DNA of 64,000 nt from Mycolicibacterium psychrotolerans. Lineage in GTDB: Bacteria > Actinomycetota > Actinomycetes > Mycobacteriales > Mycobacteriaceae. The position numbers were made by a program, and so were the translations under genes. Positions 55,317 through 63,729 of this stretch are shown in pieces. The stretch covers positions 2,170,001-2,234,000 of the forward strand of contig NZ_AP022574.1 of the NCBI RefSeq assembly GCF_010729305.1. The letters run 5' to 3'. The first letter of the stretch is position 1, and every line of letters starts with the position of its first letter. Under the pieces are notes generated by a model that saw nothing but the letters and a program-made list of their open reading frames with translations, searched no databases and was not told the DNA's origin.

Positions 55317-56330
55317 ATGCCGCCGACTGTCAACATGGGGATCCCGGGCGCCAGCCGATCCGCGCTGGGTACGGCCCCCGGCCAGGACACCGGCAAGCGG
55401 GTACTGCTGGCCGAACCCCGGGGATACTGCGCCGGCGTGGACCGCGCCGTGGAAACCGTCGAGCGTGCGCTGGCCAAGCACGGCGCCCCGGTGTACGTGC
55501 GTCACGAGATCGTGCACAACCGCTACGTGGTGGACACGCTGACCAAGGCCGGTGCGGTGTTCGTCGAGCAGACCGACGAGGTCCCCGAGGGCGCCATCGT
55601 GGTGTTCTCGGCGCACGGCGTCGCGCCCTGGGTGCACACCGAGGCCGCCGAGCGCAACCTGCAGACCATCGACGCCACCTGTCCGCTGGTCACCAAGGTG
55701 CACAACGAAGCCAAGAGGTTCGCCCGCGACGACTACGACATCCTGCTCGTCGGCCACGAAGGCCACGAGGAGGTGGTGGGCACCGCCGGTGAGGCGCCCG
55801 ACCACGTCCAGGTCGTCGACAATCCCGACGCCGTGGACAACGTGACCGTCCGTGATCCGGACAAGGTGGTGTGGCTGTCGCAGACCACGCTGTCCGTCGA
55901 CGAGACGATGGAGACCGTGCGCCGGCTGCGGGAGAAGTTCCCGACGCTGCAGGATCCGCCCAGCGACGACATCTGCTACGCCACCCAGAACCGCCAGGTA
56001 GCGGTGAAGGCGATGGCGCCGGAATGCCAGCTGGTGATCGTTGTCGGTTCCCGCAACTCGTCGAACTCGGTCCGGCTGGTCGAGGTGGCGCTCGGCGCCG
56101 GGGCGGACGCGGCGCACCTGGTCGACTACGCCGAGGACATCGATCCGGCGTGGCTGTCCGGCGTGACCACGGTCGGGGTCACATCCGGGGCGTCGGTCCC
56201 CGAGATCCTCGTGCGCGGGGTGCTCGACCGGCTGGCCGAATACGGCTACGGCACGGTGCAGCCCGTCACCACCGCCAACGAGACACTCGTGTTCGCGTTG
56301 CCCAGGGAGATCCGTCCCGCGCGCACCTAA
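55317..56330 (+). CDS. ispH: 4-hydroxy-3-methylbut-2-enyl diphosphate reductase
   Basis: A 337-residue iron-sulfur enzyme for the last step of the MEP isoprenoid pathway (IPP and DMAPP). Cluster ligands are Cys38 ([12 protein letters not shown]), Cys122 (DATCPLV) and Cys220 ([11 protein letters not shown]). FSAHGVAP and GSRNSSNS are also conserved. The ATG at 55317 fits a leaderless start. Corresponds to Rv1110 (lytB2). Confidence 0.96.
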   Translation: MPPTVNMGIPGASRSALGTAPGQDTGKRVLLAEPRGYCAGVDRAVETVERALAKHGAPVYVRHEIVHNRYVVDTLTKAGAVFVEQTDEVPEGAIVVFSAHGVAPWVHTEAAERNLQTIDATCPLVTKVHNEAKRFARDDYDILLVGHEGHEEVVGTAGEAPDHVQVVDNPDAVDNVTVRDPDKVVWLSQTTLSVDETMETVRRLREKFPTLQDPPSDDICYATQNRQVAVKAMAPECQLVIVVGSRNSSNSVRLVEVALGAGADAAHLVDYAEDIDPAWLSGVTTVGVTSGASVPEILVRGVLDRLAEYGYGTVQPVTTANETLVFALPREIRPART

Positions 56331-56334
56331 CGGG

Positions 56335-56340
56335 TACGTT
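56335..56340 (+). promoter_or_regulatory. -10 box predicting a leaderless transpeptidase transcript
   Basis: TACGTT ends 8 nt before the GTG at 56349. Confidence 0.45.
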
Positions 56341-56348
56341 CAGGCTCT

Positions 56349-58106
56349 GTGCGCCCTCTGCGAAGAGTCACCCTCGTCCTGCTCGTCGCCACCATTCTGC
56401 TCGCCGGTTGCAGCGACGCCGGTGACCGCCTGCGCGACACGGTGGCGGCGTTCGCCGATGCGCTCAGCCGCGGCGACGCGGCCGCCGCGGCGGCACTGAC
56501 CACCGACGAGGCCGCGGCCGGGAAAACCCTCGGGGCGCTGTTCGACAGCCTGGGCAAAGACGTGCACGTCGGCGTGGGCGCGGTCGAGGACACCGACAGT
56601 GCCGGCGCCTTCACCCTCGACACATCGTGGAAGTTCGGCCAGGACAACCAGATCCAGTGGACGTACACCGGCAACGGCCGGGCCACCGCTGACGGCGACG
56701 ACTGGAAGATCCAGTGGGACGCGACGACCGTCGCGCCCGGCCTCGACAAGGGCCCGCTGACGTTCAGCACGCTCGTCGCGCAGCCCGCGGCGCGGGTGCT
56801 CGACCGGACCGGCGCCGAACTGCTCACCCAGCATGTCGTGACCCTCGTCGACGTCGCACCCGGCGCCGACGTCAATGCCGTCGCGGCACTGCTCAATCCG
56901 ATCGCACCCACGATCACGCCCGCATCGCTGAGCGCGGACCTCGCCGCGGGCAAGCCCTTCACCGCCGTCACGCTGCGCGACGACGACCTGGCGCCCATCG
57001 AGGCCCAGCTGACCGCGCTGCCGAACGTCACGCTCCGACCGCAGACCAGGCTGCTGGCCACCGACCGGACCCTGACCTCGCCGACGTTGGCGGGCCTGTC
57101 CGAGCTGTGGCAGCAGCGGATGGACGCCGCGGCCGGGTGGGCGGTGACCGCGCAGACCGCGGCAGGCGCGCAGCGCGTCGGCGGCGCGGACGCCAAGCCG
57201 GTCGGCGACATCTCCAGCACGCTCGACATCGGCATGCAGCGCGCCGCCGAGGACGCGCTGGCGGCTCTGCCCACGCCGGCGGCCCTGGTCGCGATCCAGC
57301 CGTCGACGGGCAACCTGCTGACCGTCGCGCAGAACGCTCCCGCGGATGCGCAGGGGCCCATCGCACTGACCGGGCTGTATCCGCCGGGATCCACCTTCAA
57401 GACCGTCACGGTGTCGGCGGCTCTGCAGGCCGGCCAGGTGACCCCCGACAGCGTCGTCGCCTGCCCCGGCACCGAGAACATCGAGGGCCGCCAGATCCCC
57501 AACGACGACGACTTCGACCTCGGCCAGGTGCCGCTGCACACCGCGTTCGCCCGGTCGTGCAACACCACGATGGGCCGGCTCGCGGTCAACCTGCCGCCCG
57601 ACGGGTTGACCGAAGCGGCGGCGCAGCTGGGCCTTGGTATCGACTACACCGCGCCTGGCATGACCACCGTGACGGGTTCGGTGCCGGTCGCCGACACCTC
57701 CGCGCTGCGCGTGGAGGAAGGCATCGGCCAGGGCAAGGTCACCGCGTCGCCGTTCGGGATGGCGCTGGTGGCCGCGACGCTGGCCCACGGGTCGGTGCCG
57801 GCGCCCGCGATCGTCGCCGGTCAACTCGGGGTCGCCGACCGCACGCCCGAACCGCTGCCCGCCGGCGTCGACGATCAGGTCAAGGCCATGATGCGCGAGA
57901 CCATCACCGGCGGCACCGCGACGCAGTTGCAGGACATCCCGGATCTGCTGGGCAAGACGGGCACGGCCGAGTACATCGACGATCAGCACGCGCACGGCTG
58001 GTTCGTCGGGATCCGGGGCGACCTCGCGCTGGCCGTCTTCGTCAGCGACGCAGGCAGTTCGGCACCCGCGGTGGATGCGGCGGGCCGCTTCCTGCGGGCG
58101 TTGTAG
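56349..58106 (+). CDS. Class B penicillin-binding lipoprotein (PbpLipo-like transpeptidase)
   Basis: A 585-residue exported lipoprotein. The lipobox is LLAGC (about 17-21). A MecA_N/NTF2-like domain (about 22-140) is followed by a dimerisation region and a transpeptidase domain with S348-TF-K351 (YPPGSTFK), S403-C-N405 and K536-T-G538 (GKTGTAEY). All three active-site motifs of a D,D-transpeptidase are intact, so it should cross-link peptidoglycan. It resembles Rv2864c (PbpLipo), but M. tuberculosis has no such gene beside ispH as I recall. GTG start. Confidence 0.9.
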   Translation: MRPLRRVTLVLLVATILLAGCSDAGDRLRDTVAAFADALSRGDAAAAAALTTDEAAAGKTLGALFDSLGKDVHVGVGAVEDTDSAGAFTLDTSWKFGQDNQIQWTYTGNGRATADGDDWKIQWDATTVAPGLDKGPLTFSTLVAQPAARVLDRTGAELLTQHVVTLVDVAPGADVNAVAALLNPIAPTITPASLSADLAAGKPFTAVTLRDDDLAPIEAQLTALPNVTLRPQTRLLATDRTLTSPTLAGLSELWQQRMDAAAGWAVTAQTAAGAQRVGGADAKPVGDISSTLDIGMQRAAEDALAALPTPAALVAIQPSTGNLLTVAQNAPADAQGPIALTGLYPPGSTFKTVTVSAALQAGQVTPDSVVACPGTENIEGRQIPNDDDFDLGQVPLHTAFARSCNTTMGRLAVNLPPDGLTEAAAQLGLGIDYTAPGMTTVTGSVPVADTSALRVEEGIGQGKVTASPFGMALVAATLAHGSVPAPAIVAGQLGVADRTPEPLPAGVDDQVKAMMRETITGGTATQLQDIPDLLGKTGTAEYIDDQHAHGWFVGIRGDLALAVFVSDAGSSAPAVDAAGRFLRAL

Positions 58107-58147
58107 TCTTCTTCCGGTGCCCGCCGTCACGGGCTCGGGAGATGGTC

Positions 58148-58525
58148 ATGACAAGTCAGCCGCTGGACGCCAACACCCGACTCGCTGCCGAACGGACCCG
58201 CCTTGCCTACGAGCGGACGCTGATGGCATGGATCCGGACGGCAACCGGGTTGATCGCCTTCGGGTTCACGATCTACCAGATCTTCCGGTACCTCTCGGCG
58301 TCGGAGCGGTTGCGCGCGCCGCTCGTCAGTCCGCAGGTGGTCGGCGTGGTGATGATCGTTGTCGGCCTGCTCTCGCTCGTCCTGGCATGGGTGCAGCACC
58401 GCCGGGCGTTAGCGAACCTGCGAGCGGATTTCGGTCCCATGCCCGGCTCATTGGCCGGGGTCCTGGCGGCGCTCATCGCCGGACTCGGGGTGGTCGCGCT
58501 TCTCGGTGTCACCTCGAGGCTGTGA
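58148..58525 (+). CDS. YidH/DUF202 membrane protein
   Basis: A 125-residue protein with the DUF202 signature LAAERTRLAYERTLMAWIRTATGLIAFGFTIYQ and three helices. GGGAGA lies just before the ATG at 58148. Another ATG lies two codons upstream. No function is known. 42 nt after the transpeptidase. Confidence 0.85.
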   Translation: MTSQPLDANTRLAAERTRLAYERTLMAWIRTATGLIAFGFTIYQIFRYLSASERLRAPLVSPQVVGVVMIVVGLLSLVLAWVQHRRALANLRADFGPMPGSLAGVLAALIAGLGVVALLGVTSRL

Positions 58526-58529
58526 ACGC

Positions 58530-59177
58530 ATGGCCGGCGACGCGCACGCACGACGGTTACGCCGGCTGACCACCCCCCGCTCGGCCGCGGTCGCCGGCAT
58601 CGTGTTCGCCGTACTCTTCGCCGCCAGCCTGGTGCTGCTGCGCAGCGTCATTCCCGACGATCCGTTCGCACACATCTCGTGGACGGGCGGCGGCCGAACA
58701 CGGATCGGGGCGGCGCTGGTGTTGGCGCCGATGGCCGCCATCGCCTTCCTCTGGTTCATCGGGGTCATGCGTGATGCGCTCGGCGACTACGAGGACCGCT
58801 TCTTCGCGTCGGTGTTCTTCGGCAGCGGGCTGCTGTTTCTGGCGATGACGGCGGTATCGATGGCCATCGCCGGCGCGATCCTGACGATCGCGCAGGAGGT
58901 CGCCACCGACGACCTGATCTACTTCGGCCGGTCGTTGATGCTGCAGATCAGCAACGTCTGGGGTGTTCGGATGGCCGCCGTCTTCATGATCTCGCTGGCC
59001 ACCATCTTGCTCCGCACCGGCTTGATGCCCCGCTGGACATCGATGCTCACCTATCTTGTCGCCGCGACCTTGATCATCGTCGTCACGTTCAGCCTCTGGG
59101 TCACGCTGATCTTCCCGGCATGGGTGGGTGTGGTCAGCGTGATGGTGCTGGTCGCCCGCCCGCGGGGCGCGAGCTAG
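58530..59177 (+). CDS. Four-helix membrane protein, unknown function
   Basis: A 215-residue protein with a basic head (HARRLRRLTTPRSAA) and about five hydrophobic segments (AGIVFAVLFAASLVLL, ALVLAPMAAIAFLWFIGVM, FGSGLLFLAMTAVSMAIAGAIL and two more). It begins 5 nt after the DUF202 gene, so the two probably form an operon. Not recognised. Confidence 0.75.
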   Translation: MAGDAHARRLRRLTTPRSAAVAGIVFAVLFAASLVLLRSVIPDDPFAHISWTGGGRTRIGAALVLAPMAAIAFLWFIGVMRDALGDYEDRFFASVFFGSGLLFLAMTAVSMAIAGAILTIAQEVATDDLIYFGRSLMLQISNVWGVRMAAVFMISLATILLRTGLMPRWTSMLTYLVAATLIIVVTFSLWVTLIFPAWVGVVSVMVLVARPRGAS

Positions 59178-60295
59178 ATGTCGTATTCCCAGCGGTCGGC
59201 GTCGACGTCGCGCGGCGCCCGCCTGCGGGTGCGGTACTCCGGCGCCTCGGTGTCGTCGCCGCCGCGGTAGCGCACCCGCGAGATCGGGTGATACGCGCCG
59301 GGGGACAGGGGTGCGTGCGGTTCGAGCGGTTCGTAGCCGTCCCGGCCGTCGAAACCGCCGTCATAGCCGTCGTAGCGGGGACGGCGCGCAGGGCGGGGAC
59401 GCTCGGACCGTTGCCGGTCCCTCTCGCGCCGCTCAGTGGGCGGCACGCGGGGTTCGCGCGGTTCGCGGGACGACGACCGGGTCCGGCGCCGAGCCTCCGG
59501 CGACGCGCCGGAGGGTTCGTCGGACGGGCGGGGCCTGCGCCTGCGCGGGCGGTCCAGGTCGACGACCGGCTCGATGATCTCGGTCTGCGGGGGCCGAGCG
59601 TGGCGGGAGCGCGAAGGGGCGGCCCGCTTGGCGGGACGATCGCCCCGCGCCTCGGTGGTTCTGGTCTTGGACTTGTCCTTCGCCTTCGCCTTCGCCTTGG
59701 CCTTGGCCGCGTCCGCGCGGCGATCAGCAGTGCGGCGGCGCCGCGGTGCCTCGTCGGCGGCCTCGGCGTCTTCGGCGGGTGAACCGCCGGCGACGAGCGT
59801 CGAGAGTTTGGCGGCCATCCGGCCGCGGGACGGGCGTTCGGTCGCAGCGGCGCTGGTGCCCGGGGAGGCGCCCAGGTAGCGGCGGGCGATGCCGATCACC
59901 AGCACGGCCGCCGAGGTGAAGAACATCAACGGGAAGCGCTCGATCAGCGGATAGCCGCAGTTGATCAGGACGTCCTTGATGCCGCGGATCTCACTGCTGT
60001 GCATCAGGAAGTACGCGCCGGGGACGATGACGAACAGCAGCAGCGGCGGCTGGATGACCGCGGTGAACAGTCCGGCGCGCCGCACGGCCAGCACCGCGAT
60101 GAGGCAGCCCATGACGTAGAACACAGAGAACACGGATGTCAGCGCGCCGCTGCCCGATCCGGCGTCGACGGCGAAGCCGATCGCGCAGCTGACGACTGCG
60201 ATCAGAACCGCACCCCACCAGGGAACTCCCGGGATGTTGGGATGTGCGGAGCGGAGTTCGGCCGGTATCGCCGAGCGCGCACGCTGTCCTGACAC
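59174..60295 (-). CDS. DUF6542-type membrane protein with long charged tail (Rv1111c type)
   Basis: A 373-residue protein. Residues about 20-150 hold four helices (WWGAVLIAVVSCAIGFAV, VFSVFYVMGCLIAVLAV, LFTAVIQPPLLLFVIVPGAYFLM, FPLMFFTSAAVLVIGIA). The remaining about 220 residues are a low-complexity, Arg-rich tail with a KAKAKAKAKDKSK run and many RRRRPRP-type blocks. The tail should be disordered and could bind nucleic acid or acidic partners. Its 3' end overlaps the preceding gene by 4 nt. Confidence 0.82.
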   Translation of the reverse strand: MSGQRARSAIPAELRSAHPNIPGVPWWGAVLIAVVSCAIGFAVDAGSGSGALTSVFSVFYVMGCLIAVLAVRRAGLFTAVIQPPLLLFVIVPGAYFLMHSSEIRGIKDVLINCGYPLIERFPLMFFTSAAVLVIGIARRYLGASPGTSAAATERPSRGRMAAKLSTLVAGGSPAEDAEAADEAPRRRRTADRRADAAKAKAKAKAKDKSKTRTTEARGDRPAKRAAPSRSRHARPPQTEIIEPVVDLDRPRRRRPRPSDEPSGASPEARRRTRSSSREPREPRVPPTERRERDRQRSERPRPARRPRYDGYDGGFDGRDGYEPLEPHAPLSPGAYHPISRVRYRGGDDTEAPEYRTRRRAPRDVDADRWEYDI

Positions 60296-60377
60296 ACGTC
60301 GACCGTACCGGCTGGGGCACCCTCACGCCGCCAGCGGACGGGGGCGTGCCGACCACATCTGGCAGACTGTGGACTCC

Positions 60378-61475
60378 GTGGGCCTGAATCTGGGAATCGT
60401 CGGACTGCCGAATGTGGGCAAGTCGACCTTGTTCAACGCGCTGACGCGCAACGACGTGCTGGCCGCCAACTACCCGTTCGCAACGATCGAACCGAACGAG
60501 GGCGTGGTGGCGCTCCCGGATCCGCGCCTCGACAAGCTGGCAGAGATGTTCGGTTCGGAGAAGACCGTGCCGGCGCCGGTGACATTCGTCGACATCGCCG
60601 GCATCGTCAAGGGCGCTTCGGAGGGGGCCGGGCTGGGCAACAAGTTCCTTGCCAACATCCGCGAGAGCGACGCGATCTGTCAGGTGGTGCGCGTCTTCGC
60701 CGACGACGACGTGGTGCACGTCGACGGGCGGGTGGATCCGAAGTCCGACATCGAGATCATCGAGACCGAGCTGATCCTCGCCGACATGCAGACCCTCGAG
60801 CGCGCGCTGCCCCGGCTGGAGAAGGAGGCCCGCACCCACAAGGACCGCAGGCCGGTCCACGAGGCGGCGGTCGCGGCGCAGGAGGTCCTCGACAGCGGAA
60901 AGACGTTGTTCTCGGCGGGTGTCGACGTGTCGTTGCTTCGCGAACTGAACCTGATGACCTCCAAGCCTTTTCTGTACGTGTTCAACGCCGACGAGTCGGT
61001 GCTCACCGATGCAGCCCGCGTCGCGGAGCTGCGCGAGCTGGTGGCGCCCGCCGACGCGGTGTTCCTGGACGCGAAGATCGAGGCCGAGCTGCAGGAGCTC
61101 GACGAGGAGTCGGCGGCCGAACTGCTGGAGTCGATCGGGCAGACCGAGCGTGGCCTGGATGCCTTGGCGCGCGCGGGTTTTCACACGCTGAAGTTGCAGA
61201 CGTACCTCACCGCCGGGCCGAAAGAGGCACGGGCGTGGACGATTCACCAGGGCGACACCGCGCCGAAGGCGGCCGGGGTCATCCACTCCGACTTCGAGAA
61301 GGGCTTCATCAAGGCCGAGATCGTGTCCTTCGACGACCTGATGGAGGCCGGCTCGATGGCCGCGGCGAAGGCGGCCGGCAAGGTTCGCATGGAGGGCAAG
61401 GACTACGTGATGGCCGACGGCGACGTGGTGGAGTTCCGCTTCGGAACAACGTCTACATCGAAGAGCAAGGCATAG
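60378..61475 (+). CDS. ychF: Ribosome-binding GTPase YchF with altered C-terminus
   Basis: An OBG-family P-loop NTPase, 365 residues, which in this subfamily prefers ATP. G1 is GLPNVGKS (9-16), G3 DIAGIVKGASEG, and the NxxE-type G4 FNADE. The TGS domain occupies the last about 80 residues. The family normally ends DVVEFRFNV-stop. Here it reads DVVEFRF and then GTTSTSKSKA, an 11-codon foreign-looking end. The expected NV-stop ending is found intact in two repeat copies downstream. GTG start, no clear Shine-Dalgarno. First gene of the cassette-like array. Confidence 0.94.
   Translation: MGLNLGIVGLPNVGKSTLFNALTRNDVLAANYPFATIEPNEGVVALPDPRLDKLAEMFGSEKTVPAPVTFVDIAGIVKGASEGAGLGNKFLANIRESDAICQVVRVFADDDVVHVDGRVDPKSDIEIIETELILADMQTLERALPRLEKEARTHKDRRPVHEAAVAAQEVLDSGKTLFSAGVDVSLLRELNLMTSKPFLYVFNADESVLTDAARVAELRELVAPADAVFLDAKIEAELQELDEESAAELLESIGQTERGLDALARAGFHTLKLQTYLTAGPKEARAWTIHQGDTAPKAAGVIHSDFEKGFIKAEIVSFDDLMEAGSMAAAKAAGKVRMEGKDYVMADGDVVEFRFGTTSTSKSKA
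61415..61442 (+). repeat. ychF-end repeat, copy 0 (inside ychF)
   Basis: The last conserved ychF codons, CGACGGCGACGTGG followed by TGGAGTTCCGCTTC, run from 61415 to 61442. Similarity to the other copies stops after TTC, where GGAAC precedes a displaced AACGTCT. This is the reference copy for the four downstream repeats. Confidence 0.85.
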
Positions 61476-61478
61476 AAG

Positions 61479-61504
61479 CCCACCGGCACAAGAGCGTCGG
61501 TGGG
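61479..61504 (+). terminator. Short stem between ychF and the hydrolase
   Basis: CCCACCG (61479-61485) pairs with CGGTGGG (61498-61504) across 12 nt, 3 nt after the ychF stop. No T run. A -10-like GATAAT overlaps its end and lies 5 nt before the hydrolase ATG. Confidence 0.4.
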
Positions 61505-61514
61505 ATAATGGCGC

Positions 61515-62288
61515 ATGGCCTACGACAAGTCGGCGCTTGTCCTTCTGCATGGAATTGCAATGTCCGGCAACGCTTGGCGCGACGTCGTTCCTCTTGTGCG
61601 GGACTATCACGAAACATATGTACCGACCGCGGCTGGCCACCGTGGCGGTCCATCGGTGCGCCGCCGCCCCGCAACCATGACCGACATCGTTGATGCGGCC
61701 GAGCGGTACCTGGACGAATGTGACCTGGACCGCCCCCATCTCGCAGGAAACTCGATGGGCGGATTTGTGGCCATCGAGTTGGCCCGGCGCGGTCGTGCAG
61801 CGACCGTATGCGCGTTCTCTCCGGGCGGCCTCTGGACGTCCGGCGACGGTTTCCAGCAGCGAGCGTTCGGCAGACTGCAACGCGGCATAGCGCTCGGTCG
61901 CCGCACACGTCCGCTGCTTCCCTTTCTTTACCGGTCGCCGGTGGTGCGCCGACTCGTCTTGCGCGATGTGGCTCATCGCGGGGACCGCATCACGGCACAC
62001 CGAGCGATCGAGTTCATCGACGATGGGATTGGATGCACCGTTCTCGCGGATCTCTGTAGCGCGGAGTGGCAAGTCGCACTAATCGATCCACTGCCATGCC
62101 CAATCACCATCGCATGGGGTGGCAAGGAGCGGCTATTACCTACCGCGGCACACGGCACGATACGACCCTTGCCGCAAGCAAACATTGTGACTCTCCCGAA
62201 CGTGGGCCATGTCCCCATGGTCGACGATCCTGGCTTGGTGGCTCGCACAATTCTCACCACTACCGGAGCACTTACGGTTGACGATTAG
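61515..62288 (+). CDS. Alpha/beta hydrolase, cassette-borne
   Basis: A 257-residue complete alpha/beta hydrolase: LVLLHGIAMSGNAW (oxyanion HG), nucleophile Ser in LAGNSMGGFVAIELA, an acid in GGKERLLP and catalytic His in NVGHVPMVDD. Substrate unknown. Its codon choice uses more A/T third positions than the flanking genes, which suggests transfer. The stop codon is followed after 3 nt by repeat copy 1. No Shine-Dalgarno precedes the ATG. It is the first unit of the array behind ychF. Confidence 0.88.
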   Translation: MAYDKSALVLLHGIAMSGNAWRDVVPLVRDYHETYVPTAAGHRGGPSVRRRPATMTDIVDAAERYLDECDLDRPHLAGNSMGGFVAIELARRGRAATVCAFSPGGLWTSGDGFQQRAFGRLQRGIALGRRTRPLLPFLYRSPVVRRLVLRDVAHRGDRITAHRAIEFIDDGIGCTVLADLCSAEWQVALIDPLPCPITIAWGGKERLLPTAAHGTIRPLPQANIVTLPNVGHVPMVDDPGLVARTILTTTGALTVDD

Positions 62289-62291
62289 TCG

Positions 62292-62323
62292 CGACGTGGT
62301 GGAGTTCCGCTTCAACGTCTGAG
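62292..62323 (+). repeat. ychF-end repeat, copy 1
   Basis: Begins CGACGTGGTGGAG and ends CAACGTCTGAG, reproducing the expected native ychF ending including the stop. The first 21 positions from GACG equal copy 0 exactly, and 30 nt equal copy 2 exactly. It starts 3 nt after the hydrolase stop. Confidence 0.9.
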
Positions 62324-62342
62324 AGGTCGGGAGCCGATCACA

Positions 62343-62402
62343 ATGTCAGGCTGAGAGGCTTGCGACGCACATATATCCATCGCGGAGCTGTCAGCCTGAC
62401 AT
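62343..62402. repeat. 12-bp perfect inverted repeat in the gene-free unit
   Basis: ATGTCAGGCTGA (62343-62354) pairs perfectly with TCAGCCTGACAT (62391-62402) across 36 nt. It lies in the short stretch between repeat copies 1 and 2, where I see no credible gene (62289-62587 is 299 nt without one). I counted 70 G/C in the 120 bases 62341-62460, about 58%, below the neighbours. Confidence 0.75.
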
Positions 62403-62478
62403 CGCGTATTGCATTCGGTCAGAAAGCGGCAGCCGTTGATGGGCACCTCGTACGCCGCAGACGTTTATCAACCGCGGA

Positions 62479-62508
62479 ACGTGGTGGAGTTCCGCTTCAA
62501 CGTCTGAG
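62479..62508 (+). repeat. ychF-end repeat, copy 2
   Basis: Thirty nucleotides identical to copy 1, from ACGTGGTGG through AACGTCTGAG. It is preceded by GGA, so GGAAC occurs here as in the disrupted end of copy 0. Confidence 0.9.
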
Positions 62509-62587
62509 CGGCGTTTCGATTCAACATGGGCAACTAGGCATCGCGTGGCACCGCGATTCGGCGACACGGGTTACCGCAGCTGGTCTA

Positions 62588-63231
62588 ATGATCGCCATGC
62601 CGCTCGTTGAACGTGCGCTTGCCGCGCTGGCCCGCCAGCTCGGTGAACCAACCGGGTTCGCAGGCCGGGTTGTCGGACGGCTGCTCAACCGTGGCAATCG
62701 GTCGGTTGTCCTCGCTGCGGTCGCCGCCACGGATTGCGGACCTGCCGCAGAAGTCGCCGACATCGGATTCGGAGGAGGCGTCGGACTCGACATTCTGCTC
62801 GATCGCGATGTCGCAGTTGTCCACGGCGTCGAGATGTCGGAGACGATGCTCACTGAAGCGAAGCGCCGGTTCTCTGACCCCATTGCTCGCGGGCGCTTAC
62901 GTCTGTATTCCGGCCGGATGGAAAGTCTGCCCCTCGAAGATTCCGCACTGGACGCGATCATCTCGACGAACACGATCTATTTCGTGCCGGACCTCGCCGC
63001 AGCGATGAGTGAGCTCGTGAGAGTGCTGCGGCCTGGCGGGCGACTGGTACTCGGGGTTGGTGATCCGGGTCGGATGTCCAGAATGCCCTTCACTCGCCAA
63101 GGATCCGGTTGCGCCCCATCGACGAACTCATGCCGGTCATCCGCGAGGCAGGATTCGGTGAGATCGAGGACAGGCGCGTCGGCGATGGCCAAGGGGCGTT
63201 CCATCTTCTGGTGTGCGATTTGCCGGGCTGA
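62588..63231 (+). pseudogene. Class I SAM-dependent methyltransferase with a 1-nt frameshift, cassette-borne
   Basis: ATG at 62588 opens MIAMPLVERALAALARQLG. The SAM motif is VADIGFGGGVGLDIL, followed by VEMSETML and LPLEDSALDAIISTNTIYF, then LRPGGRLVLGVG. The frame is good to about 63100 (PFTRQG). There GGATCCGG appears to have lost one base relative to the expected reading. The next frame continues IRLRPIDELMPVIREAG and ends FHLLVCDLPG at 63229-63231. As written, the reading frame instead runs on to 63316 and ends in the repeat. A sequencing error would give the same picture. Confidence 0.75.
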
Positions 63232-63281
63232 CGTGGCGGCTGGCGACTGCACCCTGGCGCAGCGACGAGATGTTCATCGGA

Positions 63282-63317
63282 GACGTAGCGTGGTCGAGAT
63301 CGGCGTCAACGTCTGAG
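63282..63317 (+). repeat. ychF-end repeat, copy 3 (divergent)
   Basis: GACGTAGC precedes 28 nt (63290-63317) that match copies 1 and 2 at 24 positions. The right half, TCAACGTCTGAG, is identical. Read in frame it encodes VVEIGVNV-stop, against DVVEFRFNV-stop in native YchF. Confidence 0.8.
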
Positions 63318-63330
63318 CAGCAGGAGACCG

Positions 63331-63726
63331 ATGAACAACGAGCTACTTCCGGTTTATCGCGACTACCTGGCCTGCCTCAACGAACGGCGATGGGACGACC
63401 TCGGACGGTTCGTCGCAGAGGATGTCGTCTACAACCGGAAGCCGATAGGTCTCAGCGGCTATCGGGCGATGTTGGAGGCCGACGTCGCAGTGACACCGGA
63501 CCTTGAGTTCGTTCCGGAGATCCTGCTCGCCGACGACCGCGTGGTGTCGTGCAGGCTGTTCTTTCGGTGCACTCCACAGCAGGCGCTTCTGGGTATCGAG
63601 CCGACAGGTCGACGAGTCTCGTTTCCGGAGCACGTCTTCTACGCCTTCGCCGATCGGCGGATCGTCGAAGTGTGGTCGGTGATCGACAAGGAGACGATTC
63701 GCGAGCAGTTATCCGAGGAGTTGTAG
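63331..63726 (+). CDS. SnoaL/NTF2-like protein, cassette-borne
   Basis: A 131-residue single-domain protein: LLPVYRDYLACLNERRWDDLGRFVAEDVVYNRKPIGLSGYRAMLE, then LEFVPEILLADDRVVSCRLFF, and VSFPEHVFYAFADRRIVEVWSVID. This is the SnoaL-like cyclase/ester-binding fold; enzymatic role unknown. AGGAG lies 5 nt before the ATG, within the 13 nt that follow repeat copy 3. Repeat copy 4 begins 3 nt after the stop. Confidence 0.87.
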   Translation: MNNELLPVYRDYLACLNERRWDDLGRFVAEDVVYNRKPIGLSGYRAMLEADVAVTPDLEFVPEILLADDRVVSCRLFFRCTPQQALLGIEPTGRRVSFPEHVFYAFADRRIVEVWSVIDKETIREQLSEEL

Positions 63727-63729
63727 AAC

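Noticed and set aside
54689..55477. Long N-terminal extension of xseA
   Set aside because: The extension overlaps the Rv1109c-type gene and ispH promoter. The GTG at 54688 with its GTGA overlap gives the normal XseA length.
59640..59720. Tandem DNA repeat element in the DUF6542 gene
   Set aside because: The repeats code for a KAKAKAKAK run in a disordered tail. They are in frame and need no mobile element.
62360..63316. A single 318-residue protein spanning this frame
   Set aside because: The first 76 codons lie before the methyltransferase start and have no family match, and the last 70 follow a frameshift. Only the middle is a real domain.
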